This document shows positions 31,996 to 44,099 of a DNA stretch of 64,000 nucleotides, piece after piece. Within the stretch, counting starts at the first letter, position 1; the number at the start of each line of letters is the position of its first letter. Source of the stretch: Diphasiastrum complanatum (taxonomy: Eukaryota > Streptophyta > Lycopodiopsida > Lycopodiales > Lycopodiaceae). The notes below the pieces were generated by a model. It did not search any database. It was not told where the DNA came from and saw only the letters and a list, made by a program, of their open reading frames with translations. The position numbers and the translations under genes are program-made. The stretch lies in the NCBI GenBank assembly GCA_029204225.1, contig CM055096.1, positions 45,663,346 through 45,727,345 of the forward strand, in the 5' to 3' direction.

Positions 31996-33260
31996 TTTCT
32001 CTCGAGATTATACATTTGTCAGCATAAAACTTGACATCCAATCCACTATCAAACAACTGTCCTACACTAATGAGATTCTTGGTTAGTCTAGGTACATAAA
32101 GTACATCATGCAAACAAAAAGATTTTGATGATGATGCATGCAGTGGAATACTACCTATTTCTTCAATTCTACATTCTACATCATTAGCAGTATAGATTGA
32201 TCTTTTTGCACCTAGATATGGCATGAAACTTGTGAAAGAGTTTCTAGAACTAGACATATAGGAACTAGCCCCACTATCTATCCACCAGATTTCTTCATAC
32301 TTGAAAGGAAAAGATGAAAAGCTAGACATCATTAAAGAATTCTCTCTTTCACTCTCAACACCCTCACACTCTTCCTCATTAGTAAGGCTAGCTTGCTTAG
32401 ATTGGTTCTTTTTCTTGAAACAGTTTGATGCATAGTGGCCTTTCTTGCCACAAAAGAAGCATTTGATCTTTGACAGCTTCTTCTTGCCACTGGATGTTGC
32501 AACTTGTGAGGGTTGATCCTCACTACCTTCTTTGGCTTTGTCCTTCCTTGAAGTGTTGTTGACCTTTGACCTTGCCTCTTGACTTGTCCTTGGTGAAGAG
32601 TGCTTTTTCATCTCCACCATCCTTCAATGAAAGTCTGTTGATCCTCAGCATCTTGTTCTCTTGCCTGCTTTCTTCAACAATGAGAACACCTTGAAGTGTC
32701 TCCAAGGATGGAAGTTCCTCTCTGACAGCATAAGTCTGCACAATATTGTCATACTCATCTCTAAGTCCATTAAGGACTACTTGAACAAGCTCAGTGTTCT
32801 TAAGAGCATCACCAATACCAGCTAACTCTTGATGAAGATCCTTTACTCTCAATACATAAGATGAAGCACTCTCGTCTACTCTCTGATAACTTAGAAAGAT
32901 TTGATTTCTAAATGTAAGAAATCTAGAAGTATTCTTAATTTCATAGATTGTTTTGAGAGTGTCCCAAGCCTCCTTGGCAGTGGTGCATGTACTGATCTCT
33001 CTTAACGCTTCATTTGAGACATTAATTTTTATGAAATGAAGAGCAATTCTGGTTCTTACATTGAATGTTGCAGCTTCATTAGATGATGCAGGTTCTTCTT
33101 CAGCTCCACTTACAATGTCCATTACATCTTGTAGAATCAATAATGATTCCATTCTAATCTTCTGCATTACATGATTGGAAGATGTTATTCTCTCACTATG
33201 CTCCAAGAAATGTGAACCAGATGAAGACATATTCACTTTGAGAAATTCTAGTAATGACAA
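31955..33260 (-). pseudogene. Ty1/copia gag and protease
   Basis: Gag starts at an ATG at 33260 (MSLLEFLKVNMSSSGSH) and runs 245 codons with the UBN2 core (EAWDTLKTIYEIKNTSRF, SYVLRVKDLHQELAGIG, IVEESRQENKMLRI). A frameshift near 32600 moves to a second frame with a CCHC knuckle (CFFCGKKGHYASNC) and the protease (WWIDSGASSYMS, then LHDVLYVPRLTKNLISVG). The catalytic DSG is intact. The frameshift may be decay; I see no obvious programmed-shift signal. Confidence 0.9.
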
Positions 33261-33994
33261 AGATGGAGTTGAAAATGTTGCTTGCTATCTCAACCTAGGA
33301 TCTAACACTTATAATGTTGATCTAACCTATGAAATCTAACAACATAATGTGAGATCTAGCTCACAACTGAAAAAATCAATCTATCTTGAATTTGGATCTA
33401 GCTTCAATCATAGAAATGAAGCACATGCAAGTATGAAGTCTATCTCTCCCACGAGTTTCAAAGAACTGATAAACTCTCTAGGAACTTACTTTCAACTCAG
33501 ACACAATAATTTGTGTGAAATGAAAAGTCTAAGACCTCACAAAACTCACTTTTATCCAATTCTACTTGATTGATAATGAAAATCGAAAAAATTGATGGAA
33601 AAAAAATGATGTGTGCTCACTTTGGCATATCACACGAGATGAGTACTCTCCCTATCTCTTTGATTGCCTAAAACTCTTTTAAAAACAAATCGAATTGATT
33701 TAGAAACTCGAGCAACACAATCTACTCTTCAATACCTATCCAACAAGCTATAGAACATCAAATTTGGATCATTCCTTGAGAAGTAGCACTCAAACAAAGA
33801 GGGCTAATTTCACACGCGTGAGCTCTCTGTCCATACAGGGCTCAACTGGAGCAGATCAGGCTTGATTTGATCCAGTTATGATCCACAGATGGCTTGTTTG
33901 TCAACGAGTTTGGATTCCTCTCCCAAATTTGAATTCCTGCAAGCAAAAGCACTTATGATCTTATGTATACACCCTCACCTCTATAAAGCATGAA
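33261..33994 (-). other. Copia 5' leader
   Basis: Non-coding stretch between the primer site and gag, AT-rich. No conserved element seen. Confidence 0.6.
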
Positions 33995-34006
33995 GCTCTG
34001 ATACCA
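33995..34006 (-). other. Primer-binding site (initiator tRNA-Met type)
   Basis: The minus strand reads TGGTATCAGAGC, a perfect match to the standard site, directly beside the LTR. Confidence 0.95.
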
Positions 34007-34737
34007 TGTGAAGTTTTTAGCACGTGTGAACTTCACCACACACCTTACAGGATCTTAATGAGGTGTTGTGATTGCAGTAAGATTGATCAATGAATAGATT
34101 ACTTGAAAAATCTATGGCAAGAGCACAATGGCATACATTAGACTAAAAAAACTAACTTCTTACTATGAGAAATGGATATTAGAAATAATTCTAAGTGCTC
34201 ACTATGGGAAAAACAGTCTGCTCTCGGGTAGAGAGAGAAGATCAACTCATAAAACTTGGGTAGAGAGAGAATGAGCCCAAAACACCAAAATCTCAATATT
34301 CACAATATGGCAAAACTGGCCAAAGTTTCCCTACATCAAAGAGGCTCGAATTCCTACAGTGGAGTTGCATGGAAAGTCCACTTTACCTAGTTAACTCAAC
34401 TACCAGGGATCCACATGTAAAACTGCATACATGGATATTGCATGTACTACATGTCAACTCTCAAAATTGCCTAGACATGTGTAGATCATGAAAACTACTT
34501 TGCATGTTGCATGCACTGATTGCATGTTGCTTGCATACACTCTAAATGACTTTGCATGTAATCTAAACTTTTGCATGACATCAAGATTGAATCTACCTAA
34601 CTCAAACTCGACCTATTCTAGAAGGTTATGTGCTCAATTCACATACCTTTATGTACAATAAAATATACAATGGAAATAAGATAGGCATGGCTCCAAAATT
34701 CGAGATAGAAAGATATATAATGTTACTAATCTTCACA
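34007..34737 (-). repeat. Copia 5' LTR
   Basis: 731 bp bounded by a perfect 7-bp terminal inverted repeat (TGTGAAG / CTTCACA). The primer site lies directly inside. The inner half matches 29075-29436. Confidence 0.93.
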
Positions 34738-34779
34738 CAACTTCTATGTTACTCCATGTTTTTCATCATTTCTCTAAGT

Positions 34780-35170
34780 AGTTGACTTCACTAGGTTTGT
34801 CAATACAACCTCGCAAGTGTTCAATGTGGTCACCAATAAGTCTGCCCTTTGAGTTTGTTTCTTCACAAGGCGCTTCCTTGCCCCCTCGGATGGTATTTGC
34901 ATTCTGGGTCTTTTTGGTTTCACATCTTTCACCAATTCATTTCTTATTGAGGCTCTCTAGGAGGATGTTGCACAATTTGAATTATTTCTTCAATTGGGTG
35001 ACATTCATGTGGCTTTTGGCATCTTGACATATTGCTTCATTTCACATTATTCATATCTATTGCAGACTTTCGATCCTACACAAGAGTTTATGAGGCTTCT
35101 TTATACATTCGATAGCACCAATGTGGATATTTTTTGTTCCTTTCTAGGCCTTAGTTCTTGGATGGTTTAA
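34780..35170 (+). pseudogene. LINE-type reverse transcriptase C-terminal remnant
   Basis: The first frame reads LGLSIQPRKCSMWSP with a GASLPP...FWVFLVS segment. After a shift, SFTNSFLIEAL, QFELFLQLGDIHVAFGIL and SYLLQTFDPTQEFMRLL follow, ending in a stop. This follows the thumb region of plant LINE-like RTs (LGL...KC..WSP, then a LGD...A..IL..C...R.SYLLR pattern), recognised from memory. At least one frameshift and one stop. The catalytic FADD part is absent, perhaps cut off by the copia insertion next to it. Confidence 0.6.
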
Positions 35171-35717
35171 AGAAAACATTAAATCAAAATTAGACTATGT
35201 TACTCATATCTTGTGGGGTTGTAGGTCTTCCTTCTATTGTTACTTCTGCACCTACATCTTTCTTTGGGTGTTGTAGATCCAACTTTATCTTCTTGGTTCC
35301 TTTGTGATCATCATCCTCTTTTGATGGATTCTTGTTATGTCCATGTCCAGTTATGAGGATTTGCAATAATCCTTGACATGGTCATTTTGGTCCTCCAATT
35401 GTCGTGGTTGTTAGTTTCTCGAAATTTCATTCGAGTTCAATTATTAATAACCTTGTGAGGACCCAAATATTCTTGTAGTAACATGATGTGTGACAACTAG
35501 TATGCATGCAGAAAGACTACTAGTTGTGAAATCTATTAACATGGCAGTTGCATGGCATCATGGATAAGCTTTTGTAGGCTATATATACAGGTGGAAACTC
35601 GCCCTCCTACCATTCAAAATTTTCTGAATTCTTATATCATCTCTCTATCTTCTTATATTCACATACTATGGTTTCAGTTGAAGCTTAGGTAACTAATCTA
35701 GATTTCAAATTGGTTGG
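35171..35717. other. No recognisable gene
   Basis: AT-rich, short frames only. Confidence 0.5.
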
Positions 35718-36209
35718 GTGGTTTCGCTCCACTATTCCCCTTTATCTTTGCTTGGGGCTACCTCATCCTTCGAGCTTGGGTCTCTCAAGTCTCTGTTTTC
35801 CTCTCCGCAATTTATAAGTAATGGATACCTGATGCTGATTTTGCCTTTTGTTTTTAATAGTGATATACCATCTGAACATATGTTCGACAAATGGCTCACA
35901 CGTCTTCAGTATTACTTTGATACTTCTCGGCCAACTTGTCCAGCTCCTAATAAGATTCTTGATGCAATTTTTCTCTTAAAGGGTTCTGCTAGGTCCGAGT
36001 GGTTTGACTATGTCCATTTTCATCTGCCTATCTCTGAGTGGCATGACTTTCTACCTGTACTTCGCCTTCTTATTTTCTCCAATGATAATTTTGTATTTGT
36101 TCCTCCTCTTGCTCTTACGAGTGGTATTATAGGTCTTGGGAGTTCTACTCCTGATTCCCCTCGTGAGCATTCTTCCATATGTGAGGTTCCATTTTCTTGT
36201 GCAAGATAA
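35718..36209 (+). pseudogene. Possible gypsy gag fragment
   Basis: A 163-codon open frame contains FDKWLTRLQYYFDTSRP followed by ILDAIFLLKGSARSEW. This is similar in spacing to the Retrotran_gag core (W...L..YF...; A...L.G.A..W). No zinc knuckle or protease follows. The call is tentative. Confidence 0.4.
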
Positions 36210-38390
36210 ATAAAGATAGAGTCACACATTTCTAGCGATTCACATGAGGTTGATTCACACATTGCTAGCGATACAGCCTATTCATACACATCCACACTCC
36301 CTTAGTGTCATTCTAGTAGTGATCGAACATCAATCCATGATATTATTAGACATGTAGCAGTCTCTATAGCGCGAGTTGGTGGGTTTCATGTTTCCAAAGA
36401 GTAGTCTCATGTTCTTCCTTCAATTGTGCATCACTCTTCACACAGGCATGTTGAAATTGTTCTTTCTTGTGATAGGCTTTGTACCTTGGTAGATATTGTT
36501 GTTGTTGAACCCACTCTTGCTAATCAGTTGTCTCACTTAGCCTTCATGCCTAGAGAAGCAGCAGGGGTGGCAACTCAAGAAAGAAAGAAAAACTACTCTA
36601 ATAGACACCCTACTGATGGATTCATTTCTTAATGATTGAGTAATATGACACCCTTCATTAACATTTTGAAGAATTCCATCACATGTGTGCTCACTAGGCA
36701 GTTGATTGTAAATGTATTCTTGCTTTAGTGCTCGTGGCTTTCTTCAGACAACGAATTTCGATGACTTTGCAATGAGTTGCAGCCTTGTCAATCTTAAAAA
36801 AGTAGGTCAACTTCTTCTCATATCCCTTCACTAGTTGGCTCACCATCAGTCCAGTTTTCTGATTTGCTTCAGTCAATTGGTGAAGTTTCATTGGCAACAA
36901 CATAGTTTTTTTCTTTTTGCTAATAATAATATCCTACCTTCAAGTAAACTTGAAATTGATTTAATTGAAAACTGTGCATATTCTTGCAATTTTAGCATGT
37001 TATCTTTTTTTCCTAATCACCAATGTAGTATTTGAATCTTCTTACTGGACTTGGAGGTTGTTGTGATCTTAGTTGTGGTACATGCTCCACTCTTGTTAAT
37101 TCTAGATTTTTTCAAACTTCTCCTTGAGGACTTATATTTCTATATCATCAATGTTTTTATAAGCTTTTTATCAATAAATGCAACAGGGTGTCTCTTCCTA
37201 TTCCTCCTCTCAATTTTTACATTATGTTTCATGGAGAAGTGTCACTTTGGTAGTACATTATGTGGTAATTTAGTTAGCATGCTAAATTGGGCCAAAAATT
37301 AACATTTTAAAGTGATTTTCAAGGATAATTTATATGTAAAATTGTTGATTCTAATCTATAACTAGCATAAAAATTGGCTCGTCTATGCACTACCGAAAAG
37401 GGGTCCCCAATCACCTAACAAACAAACATGATTTTTAAATAAGGTATTTGACACCTTAGAGCTTGTCTTAAAAATGGACAACATTTTATATAGCTAGTAA
37501 TAAGAAAAATCTCAGAATGTACTTTCTTTTTGGACTATTAACACAACATAATACTCGAGTTTTGTAGGGATAAGTCCTTTTTTCTAAAGCCCGCCTTTGA
37601 ATCATGGATCAAATGGACTACTGTCGAAAGCTCCACACAAAAATCATCAAAATTATGTGGGCAAAGACAATGAGAAATGACCAGCACTATTGTACAAAAT
37701 ACAAGGGCAAAAAGAGGAGAAATCGCCAAAACAAGCACTTAGGAGTATGTCCATGCTAGCTCTCAAAGAAAAGTAAGAATATCTAAGGGCCATTGGGGCC
37801 ACTTGGCACGGGACCATAGGGAAGGACCAAAGGACTCATCGATAAGCACATATACTTAATGTTCTCAACCACGCACCTAAGAGGACACCCTCCACCACCT
37901 TGGGCCTCCACCCACCTCTGGAGTTCAAGCCATCTCCTCTGGAGTTCAAACCATCTCCATGCCAAGGAAGCAATTTGTTCTCCCCGATGGAGAGTTTTAG
38001 TGATGAATGATGAAGAATTTTGAACTATCCTTCAAAGATTACACTATGGTTGTGTAGCATGCACATTGTTGAGGACAATTGGTTGATAGTTGACATTGGA
38101 GAGCATGAGCAAGAGAGAAACTAGTGAGGTGGCCAGAGTTCTCTAAAAGGATGAGGAACTCCATAGAAGGTAAGGTTGGCCCAAAGAGTGGGATCACTAT
38201 CTCGAGCCTCCAAGAGAAGAGAATGGAATGCCATAAATCCATTGCAGGGAGGGGGGGATTATCAAATGTGTCTAGGAGCACCGTAGTACATTTGGGCATG
38301 AGTAGGCAACATATCATAGGTGAAGATGGTTGAACCACATCCATATGGGCCTTGTCTCTCTTTTTACATGAATAGTGAAAGATTGTGCAT
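36210..38390. other. No recognisable gene
   Basis: Mostly AT-rich sequence with short open frames. One 20-bp tandem unit (CTCTGGAGTTCAA..CCATCTC, about 37915-37958) is visible. An open stretch on the minus strand at 38039-38344 carries no motif I recognise. Confidence 0.5.
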
Positions 38391-38394
38391 TTTA

Positions 38395-38790
38395 ATGTCT
38401 TGCTAAATTATCTAAAGCTTGATTTCTTCCACCTAATTGATCTAGTAAGTCATCCATTCTAGGCAATGGGTATTTTTTTATGATGATTTTATTTAGGACT
38501 TATAGTCAAAATAAATTTAAAATCTATCATCCTTATTACTCTTAAGAGACACATGAGCACTCCACGATATTGAGTTACTTGGATGAATTAATTGTGCCCC
38601 ATCTACAAATAGTTATCAATATATTTATCTACCTCTTCCTATTCCCTATGACTAAACCTATACAATGGTCGGAAGATAGGGTGGCTTCCATGTATCAAGT
38701 TTATCTTATTGTTTAAAATCCTACTTGGAGGTAAATCACAAGGTAATTGATGTGGAAAAACATCATCAAATTCTATTTTTTAATCTTGCA
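38395..38790 (-). pseudogene. Degenerate Ty3/gypsy reverse transcriptase
   Basis: In shifting minus-strand frames: FDDVFPHQLPCDLPPSR, INLIHGSHPIFRPLYRFS, EEVDKYIDNYL, HPSNSISWSAHVSLKSNKDD, then IIIKKYPLPRMDDLLDQLGG. This is the start of a gypsy RT (FPxxLPxGLPPxR; RPxYRxS; RPSxSPWxSPVxLVKKKDG; PRxDDLLDxLxG), with many stops and frameshifts. The catalytic palm is missing. The right end lies beside the copia RT remnant at 38860. Confidence 0.75.
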
Positions 38791-38859
38791 TTAGCTAATG
38801 ATCACGTTGTGAAATTACAACATTGGAAAAAGTCCACATCAATACTTAGCAAAAACTCT

Positions 38860-39640
38860 GCTCCTCTTCCTGCTTGGTCTGAGGACATTGGTCCCTTGAC
38901 AAACGCAAGTCTAGATCCATCGGTGAGTGAGCTAGCTTACAGTTCATCAGATTATATTTGTCAAGAACATTGTGAAGATACCTTTGTTGAGTAGTATAAA
39001 TCAGTCGTCTCGCTATGTCTCAGTGGATTTGAATGACCAGACAGAAGTGAGCTTCACCCAGATCAATCATGTCGAACTTCAAAAAACAACATCTATTTAG
39101 CATCCTTGACCAAATTGGTATTGAGGTGATGATAATGAAGGATTGTTGCACCGACTTGGAATAGACATTGCAATCAGCAGTGCTTGGTTGGAAACCTTGT
39201 TGGATGATGAATGTGTTGATCCTCTAAAACCAAGCTCTGACAGCCTGTTTCAAGCCATAAAGTGCCTTATGGAGTTTACAAACATGATTCTTCATCCTTT
39301 GGGCTGGATAAAAGTATCAGTATAGTGAAAGTTGGAAATCTGAGTGAATCCTCATGCTACCAGCCTTGCCTTCCTTCAATCAATCGCTCCATTGGCATTG
39401 TACTTGATCTTCAAGATCCATTTGCAATCGATAAGATTGCAGCCAACGAGAGCTTTGACTAATGACCACGTTTGGTTCTTGATCAAAGAGGAATACTCTC
39501 TGTCCATGGCTTCTCTCCCGAGATCAGAGTTTAGTTGGCTAAGTGCCTCTTTGACTGTCGTCGGTTCCTGTATCAAAAGACAGGTAGACTCAGGAGTATA
39601 CCTTGTGGGTTATGTGTGCACTCGGCTTGATCTTCTTGGA
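38860..39640 (-). pseudogene. Ty1/copia reverse transcriptase, catalytic core deleted
   Basis: The minus strand first reads REAMDREYSSLIKNQTW and DCKWILKIKYNANGAID. A gap follows, then HVCKLHKALYGLKQAVRAWF, RINTFIIQQGF and SVQQSFIIIT. The YVDD segment is then missing or scrambled, and KFDMIDLGEAHFCLVIQI with TTQQRYLHNVLDKYN follows. The related plus-strand copy at 49200-49836 shows what is missing. Trp-to-stop changes interrupt it (one TAG after RAWF). It belongs to the element running up to the LTR at 42180. Confidence 0.8.
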
Positions 39641-39750
39641 GGAATTGACTGATAAACCATTCCTAGGACTTGTTGCTGGGTAGCAGCAACATCTTCGTCT
39701 GACTCGCTGTCAAGTAGTGGATCAACAATGGACATGCTTGAGCCTGAAGC

Positions 39751-40780
39751 TCAAATTGGCGTGTCAATGGCAGGCATTGAAGGTTTTTCTAGAACAATGC
39801 CTTTGCCTTTAAAGTCAATGAACTGTTCCTCGATAAAGACTGTATTTTGGCTGAACAAGATTTGCTGGATATCAGGGTTGTACAACTTGTATGTGTTGTC
39901 AGATGAAGTATAACCAATCAGGATGGTCTTGAGACCTTGGAAGTCAAATTTCTTCCTCGTCTCTTTTGGGATCTGCACGTAGGCGATGCATCCGAACACT
40001 CATAGGTTCTTCACATAAGGCTTAGAGCCTATCCACACCTCATGGGGTGTTATGCCTGAGAGGGTTTTGGTTGTGAACATTTGTTCTGGACGTAAGCTGC
40101 AGTGGAGACAGCTTCAACTCAAAAGCTAGTGGGTAGTGATGCATGCGCCATCATACATTTAGCTATTTCAACCAGAATACGGTTCTTCCTCTCGGCCAAG
40201 CCATTTAACTGAGGAGAATAAGGAGTGATAAATTGCTGCTCAATGTCTTGGCTTTGGTAGTACTCCTTAAATTCGGTAGAGATGTACTCTCCACCGTTGT
40301 CAGACCTCAAGGCTTTGATCATCCTTCCAGTCTCTTTTTTTGCACGCTCCTTGAAGATTCTGAAGCAATTAAAAGCTTATGATTTCTTCTTGATAAAATA
40401 CACCATAGTTCTTCTGGAGAATTCATCAATAAAAGTTATGAAATACTTTGCATCCTTTAAAGAAGGATTATGCATCAGGCCACAAATGTATGTATGTACA
40501 ACATCTAACAATCCTCTAGTAGTATGTTGATGGCTTGATTTAAATGGTTTCCTAGTTTGTTTACCAACTAAACAGTCTTGACAGACAAGTAATTTGATTT
40601 TATTATCAGGATATCTAGATCAAGAACAATAGAATGTTTAGACATTTGTTGTATAGAAGCATGATTCAAGTGACCAAGTCTATAATGCCAAAGTAAGCTT
40701 TCATTTGCTTGAATAGAAGCATTGAGCGCCTGACTAGAGGCAAAAAAGCAATGACTCAATCTATACAAGTTTCCATGCCT
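39751..40780 (-). pseudogene. Ty1/copia integrase remnant
   Basis: Segments in order: pre-integrase LLWHYRLGHLNHASIQQM (40568-40768), core KALRSDNGGEYISTEF and LNGLAERKNRILVEIAKCM (40119-40322), and C-terminal FGCIAYVQIPKETRKKF with ILIGYTSSDNTYKLYN (39751-39999). Frames shift and stops lie between segments. The first catalytic Asp lies in the degenerate stretch 40330-40560. Confidence 0.8.
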
Positions 40781-41960
40781 CTTTTCGAGTGCTAGGATCT
40801 TGCCTGTCCTATCAGCTACTTTGCATTGATCACATTCGAATTCTACTTTATGTCCTAGATCTGTGATTATGCTTACAAAGAGCAGATTTGTAGACAGATT
40901 GGTACATATAGGTCTTTAGAAAGTAGCCTAGACTGATCATTTGCAAAGCTTAATCTTATAGTACCTTCACCTTTAGTAGCTTGTGTGCTATTGTTCCAAG
41001 GTGAATGTATTTATTGGTACTGTAGGGTGTATAGGACTCAAAACAACCAATGAGACTGGTCATATGCTGAGTGGCACCGGAATCCAGAAACCAAGAACTA
41101 TTGTTGGATGCTCATCATTATCCACTTCTTGAATGGGCTGCGGAATTTATGTAGCTGCATTGGCCACTTGATTTGACTGTCCCTTGCTATTGTTCTTTGT
41201 TTGTAATATCCGGCAGACTTGAGTCACGTGGTTGTTTCTCTTGCAATATCTGCAGAACAGCTTCTTCTTAGTCTGCGGGTTTGATTGTTCTTTGTGTTGT
41301 GTTGGTTTCTAGTTTTGCTTTGATTGCTTCGGGCCTTTCATCTTCTTATGCTTAGTCATGTCTCTGTTGGCGTACAAGACGTGAGAATTAGCTGAGGAAC
41401 TGGAGGCTTCATTCCTCCGCATGTCTTCCTGCAACAACATTACAATGACTCTTGAAAGAGTCAGCTCTGGATGAGTCATGATGATTATCACCCAGCTGTC
41501 GTATGAGCTTGGCAAGCTTGTAAGCAGTTGTATTACTACGTCTTGATCATCTATGATAGATCCAACAGTGGCCATTTGCTTCAGCAGGTTCTTGAACTGG
41601 TTGATGTGATTCTGCAGAGAATCACCATTTGCCATCTTGAGGGAGTAAAATTTCTTCCTGAGATGTATCTTGGAAGATATGTCTCACACTTCGTATAATG
41701 TGCTCAAGGTGTCCTAGACTTCCTTGGATGTCTGAGCTTCAGACACATGGCCGATCTGAGTATCCGAAATGTTGAGGATGATCAGCGCAAATGCTTTGCC
41801 ATCCTTCAGCTTCCATCTAGAGATTTTTGTGTCATCAGATTCGGTATTCCCTCTGCACCTGTAACATCATCATACAACTCCTTATTTGCATGGTTTTCAT
41901 CTTAAATTTTCACAGATGGTAATTAGCTCCATCAAGCTTGTCCATGATAGGACTAGCTTT
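40781..41960 (-). pseudogene. Ty1/copia gag and protease remnant
   Basis: Gag: NISDTQIGHVSEAQTSKEV upstream, then MANGDSLQNHINQFKNLL, LTSLPSSYDSWVIIIM and VIVMLLQEDMRRNE (41309-41635). A zinc knuckle CRYCKRNNHVTQVC lies at about 41220-41265. The protease reads WFLDSGATQHMTSL near 41080-41110, in a shifted frame. The same family as the plus-strand element at 62330-64000, judged by near-identical motifs. Confidence 0.82.
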
Positions 41961-42167
41961 CCCTTGGGAATCTATGTGGAAGATTAGTCTAGGTGATAGG
42001 AGTAACTATTAGTGACTTAAGTATAAAAATCGGGTGTTAAAGTACAGAACAAGAAGACAATCACTCTATCGGCCAGTAGAGTCTTGTTTTTGTGGAAGCT
42101 TATTAGGATATAGAAATAGCTCTGAAATGAAACCGCTTAAAGAATCAGACAGGTTTTGATGTCTTTG

Positions 42168-42179
42168 GCTCTGATACCA
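42168..42179 (-). other. Primer-binding site (initiator tRNA-Met type)
   Basis: The minus strand reads TGGTATCAGAGC, directly beside the LTR start at 42180. Confidence 0.92.
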
Positions 42180-43060
42180 TGTCGGAAGAAATGAGGGAAG
42201 GATCAGATCACTCCCCTTCAATTCTCTCGGTGCGTGCACTACTGGTGACTTAAAAGGTGAACACAAGAACATAATAATTTTAGAGCTTCTAATGCACAGC
42301 GGTAGCGGAAGCGATGAGCAGACAACCAGACAAATCAATTAGATAGTCAGATAGAACATGGCAAATCATTGCAGTATTGACATGAATCTGAATGCAGAAC
42401 CAAATAGAGGTGTAATCAGATTAAGTATAACGAATATACAAGTCAATGATGCAGGTGAGCACAAAACAATAGCGAACGTAACCGTGTGCTTCACAAAGCT
42501 AATCACAATCTGTGAAGGTTATGAACATAGCTATTACTGACAATCTGTCTCAAAGGAAGAATCAATGCGTGAAAGCATCTACAATGTCTGTCTCACATGT
42601 TACGAATCATGCTTTGTTCACTCTCATGAATATAGAAAAGGTATTCACTATATACATAAATTTTACAAGTGTGCAGATGAAGAAGGTACAAAGTGGTTGT
42701 GTCATTTGTAGGAGATCGTGGGTGGTTGCTGTCGTTGTCAAATCTGATTGCACAGTGCATAGAACGAGCGTGAGGAGGCCGCGACGTCGGGCTTCGCTAA
42801 AATGGTTGCTGGTGAAAATGTGAAAATTGCAACACTTTGTCGCATTTTTTGCCTGTCATAAATTGCATGTAAAAATGCAGTGTCACATTTTTCACCTATT
42901 TAAATTTACTTGTATTTATGCAGACTGTGCAACTGTCACAAGTATCGCATTTTTTGCCTATCTAATTTTACATGTAAATATGCAGACTGTTGCGACAAAC
43001 AGTTTAAACATGCAGACTATGGGACAATACAAGTAAAACAAAAATGCAGCAGCATGAATG
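42180..43060 (-). repeat. Copia 5' LTR, outer end unclear
   Basis: It starts TGTCGG at the primer site. The matching CCGACA end is not found, so the right border near 43060 is a guess and the LTR may be truncated. No partner LTR is seen at the other end, where the element stops at about 38860. Confidence 0.5.
42838..43000. repeat. Triplicated ~50-bp unit within the LTR
   Basis: Three degenerate copies of a unit around CGCATTTTTTGCCT.T..A..TT.CATGTAAA.ATGCAG start at about 42840, 42889 and 42946. Confidence 0.75.
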
Positions 43061-43256
43061 GAGGCAGATTAACATAGGATTTAGGAGAGCAGAGGAGATA
43101 AATCCAACATTAAGAAACTTAATTTCTACAGGGATTGACTTGCTTGCAAGATGATGAAGTTTTGGATAGGAGGGAAATCACAAAGAATATAGTGGATCGA
43201 TCAGTGCACGTAATGATAAGGGAAAACTCTTTCTGCATTTACTTTATCTCAATAGG

Positions 43257-44098
43257 ATGTTTGAAACCATTCATGTGAAGCAATTTTATGCTCGCATTTT
43301 GTTACAGATCTTTGGCTTTATTCATGAGTTCCTTGACGACATTGTTTTTGCTTGGTCATGTATGCCGAATGTCAAAATGGATTGGTATTTTCCTTATGAA
43401 TTCTTTTGCAATTTTGAAATTGAAAATCTACAAATGTGTTCATGTATCGCTTTGAAACACTTTAAAAGCTTTGTATCTAAGAAGTTTGATCATGTTTTGA
43501 CTACAAATTGTAACCTAATCAAAAGTAGGCTCCTTAGACAATCTTTGGAAAAAGGTTTGAATCATATTGTTTTACAACATACTAAATCTATAGTATTGCT
43601 TCTGAGTTACATGAGGGATGGCTTAAACTTATGAGGCTTTCACCTATCTATTCAAGAATAGATGATGATGTTGTCAAAAAGCATGCTGATTTATATAGAG
43701 AATATGCCCTATAATTCCTAATAAGTAAAAAATGAATTCAAGGGAACATTGTCCCACTTTGTAAAAAAGAAAATGCCAACAATGAATGATAGTGGATTAC
43801 CAAGCATTTCTACATTAATGGAATCGATAAAGCACAACATAACCCTTGTTTCATGTGTATATATCTTGTAAGAAAATTGGCTATTGAAAGACTTGATAGT
43901 TCAAACTTTACCCCCTTTTCCAATTTCGTCTCAAATTCTTTGGAATACATAAATCCTACTATGAATGAGATTTTACCAGAGGATTTCATTTATGCAAATG
44001 AACTCCCTTATCTGCTATGCACATATAAAGCGCACAAAGAATCATTTAGATGGATTATGGGGAAAAGGTCTATTTTGAAGAGGAACCGGTCTATGTAA
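43257..44098 (+). pseudogene. Possible Penelope-like retroelement remnant
   Basis: The first frame (to 43634) has CSCIALKHFKSF, then HVLTTNCNLIKSRLLRQSLEKGLNHI. After breaks, KHFYINGIDKAQHNPCFMC and NELPYLLCTYKAHKESFRWI follow. The pattern C.C....F..F....HV.T.....I....LR....KGLNHI, then PYL..TYK.HK...RWI, is one I associate with Penelope-like RT proteins: an N-terminal region leading into the RT fingers. No catalytic YxDD or GIY-YIG domain is seen. The family call comes from remembered patterns only. Confidence 0.4.
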
Positions 44099-44099
44099 T

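Larger units (their letters stand above)
29075..34737 (-). mobile_element. Ty1/copia retrotransposon, 3' LTR truncated
   Basis: A minus-strand element with a full 731-bp 5' LTR (34007-34737), primer site, gag, protease, integrase, RT and RNase H, a purine-rich tract, and only the U3-side half of the 3' LTR (29075-29436). All main domains are present and most frames are long, so it is not ancient. A few stops, a frameshift and a deletion in the pre-integrase domain make it inactive. It is unrelated at the LTR level to the other copia copies here. Confidence 0.92.
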
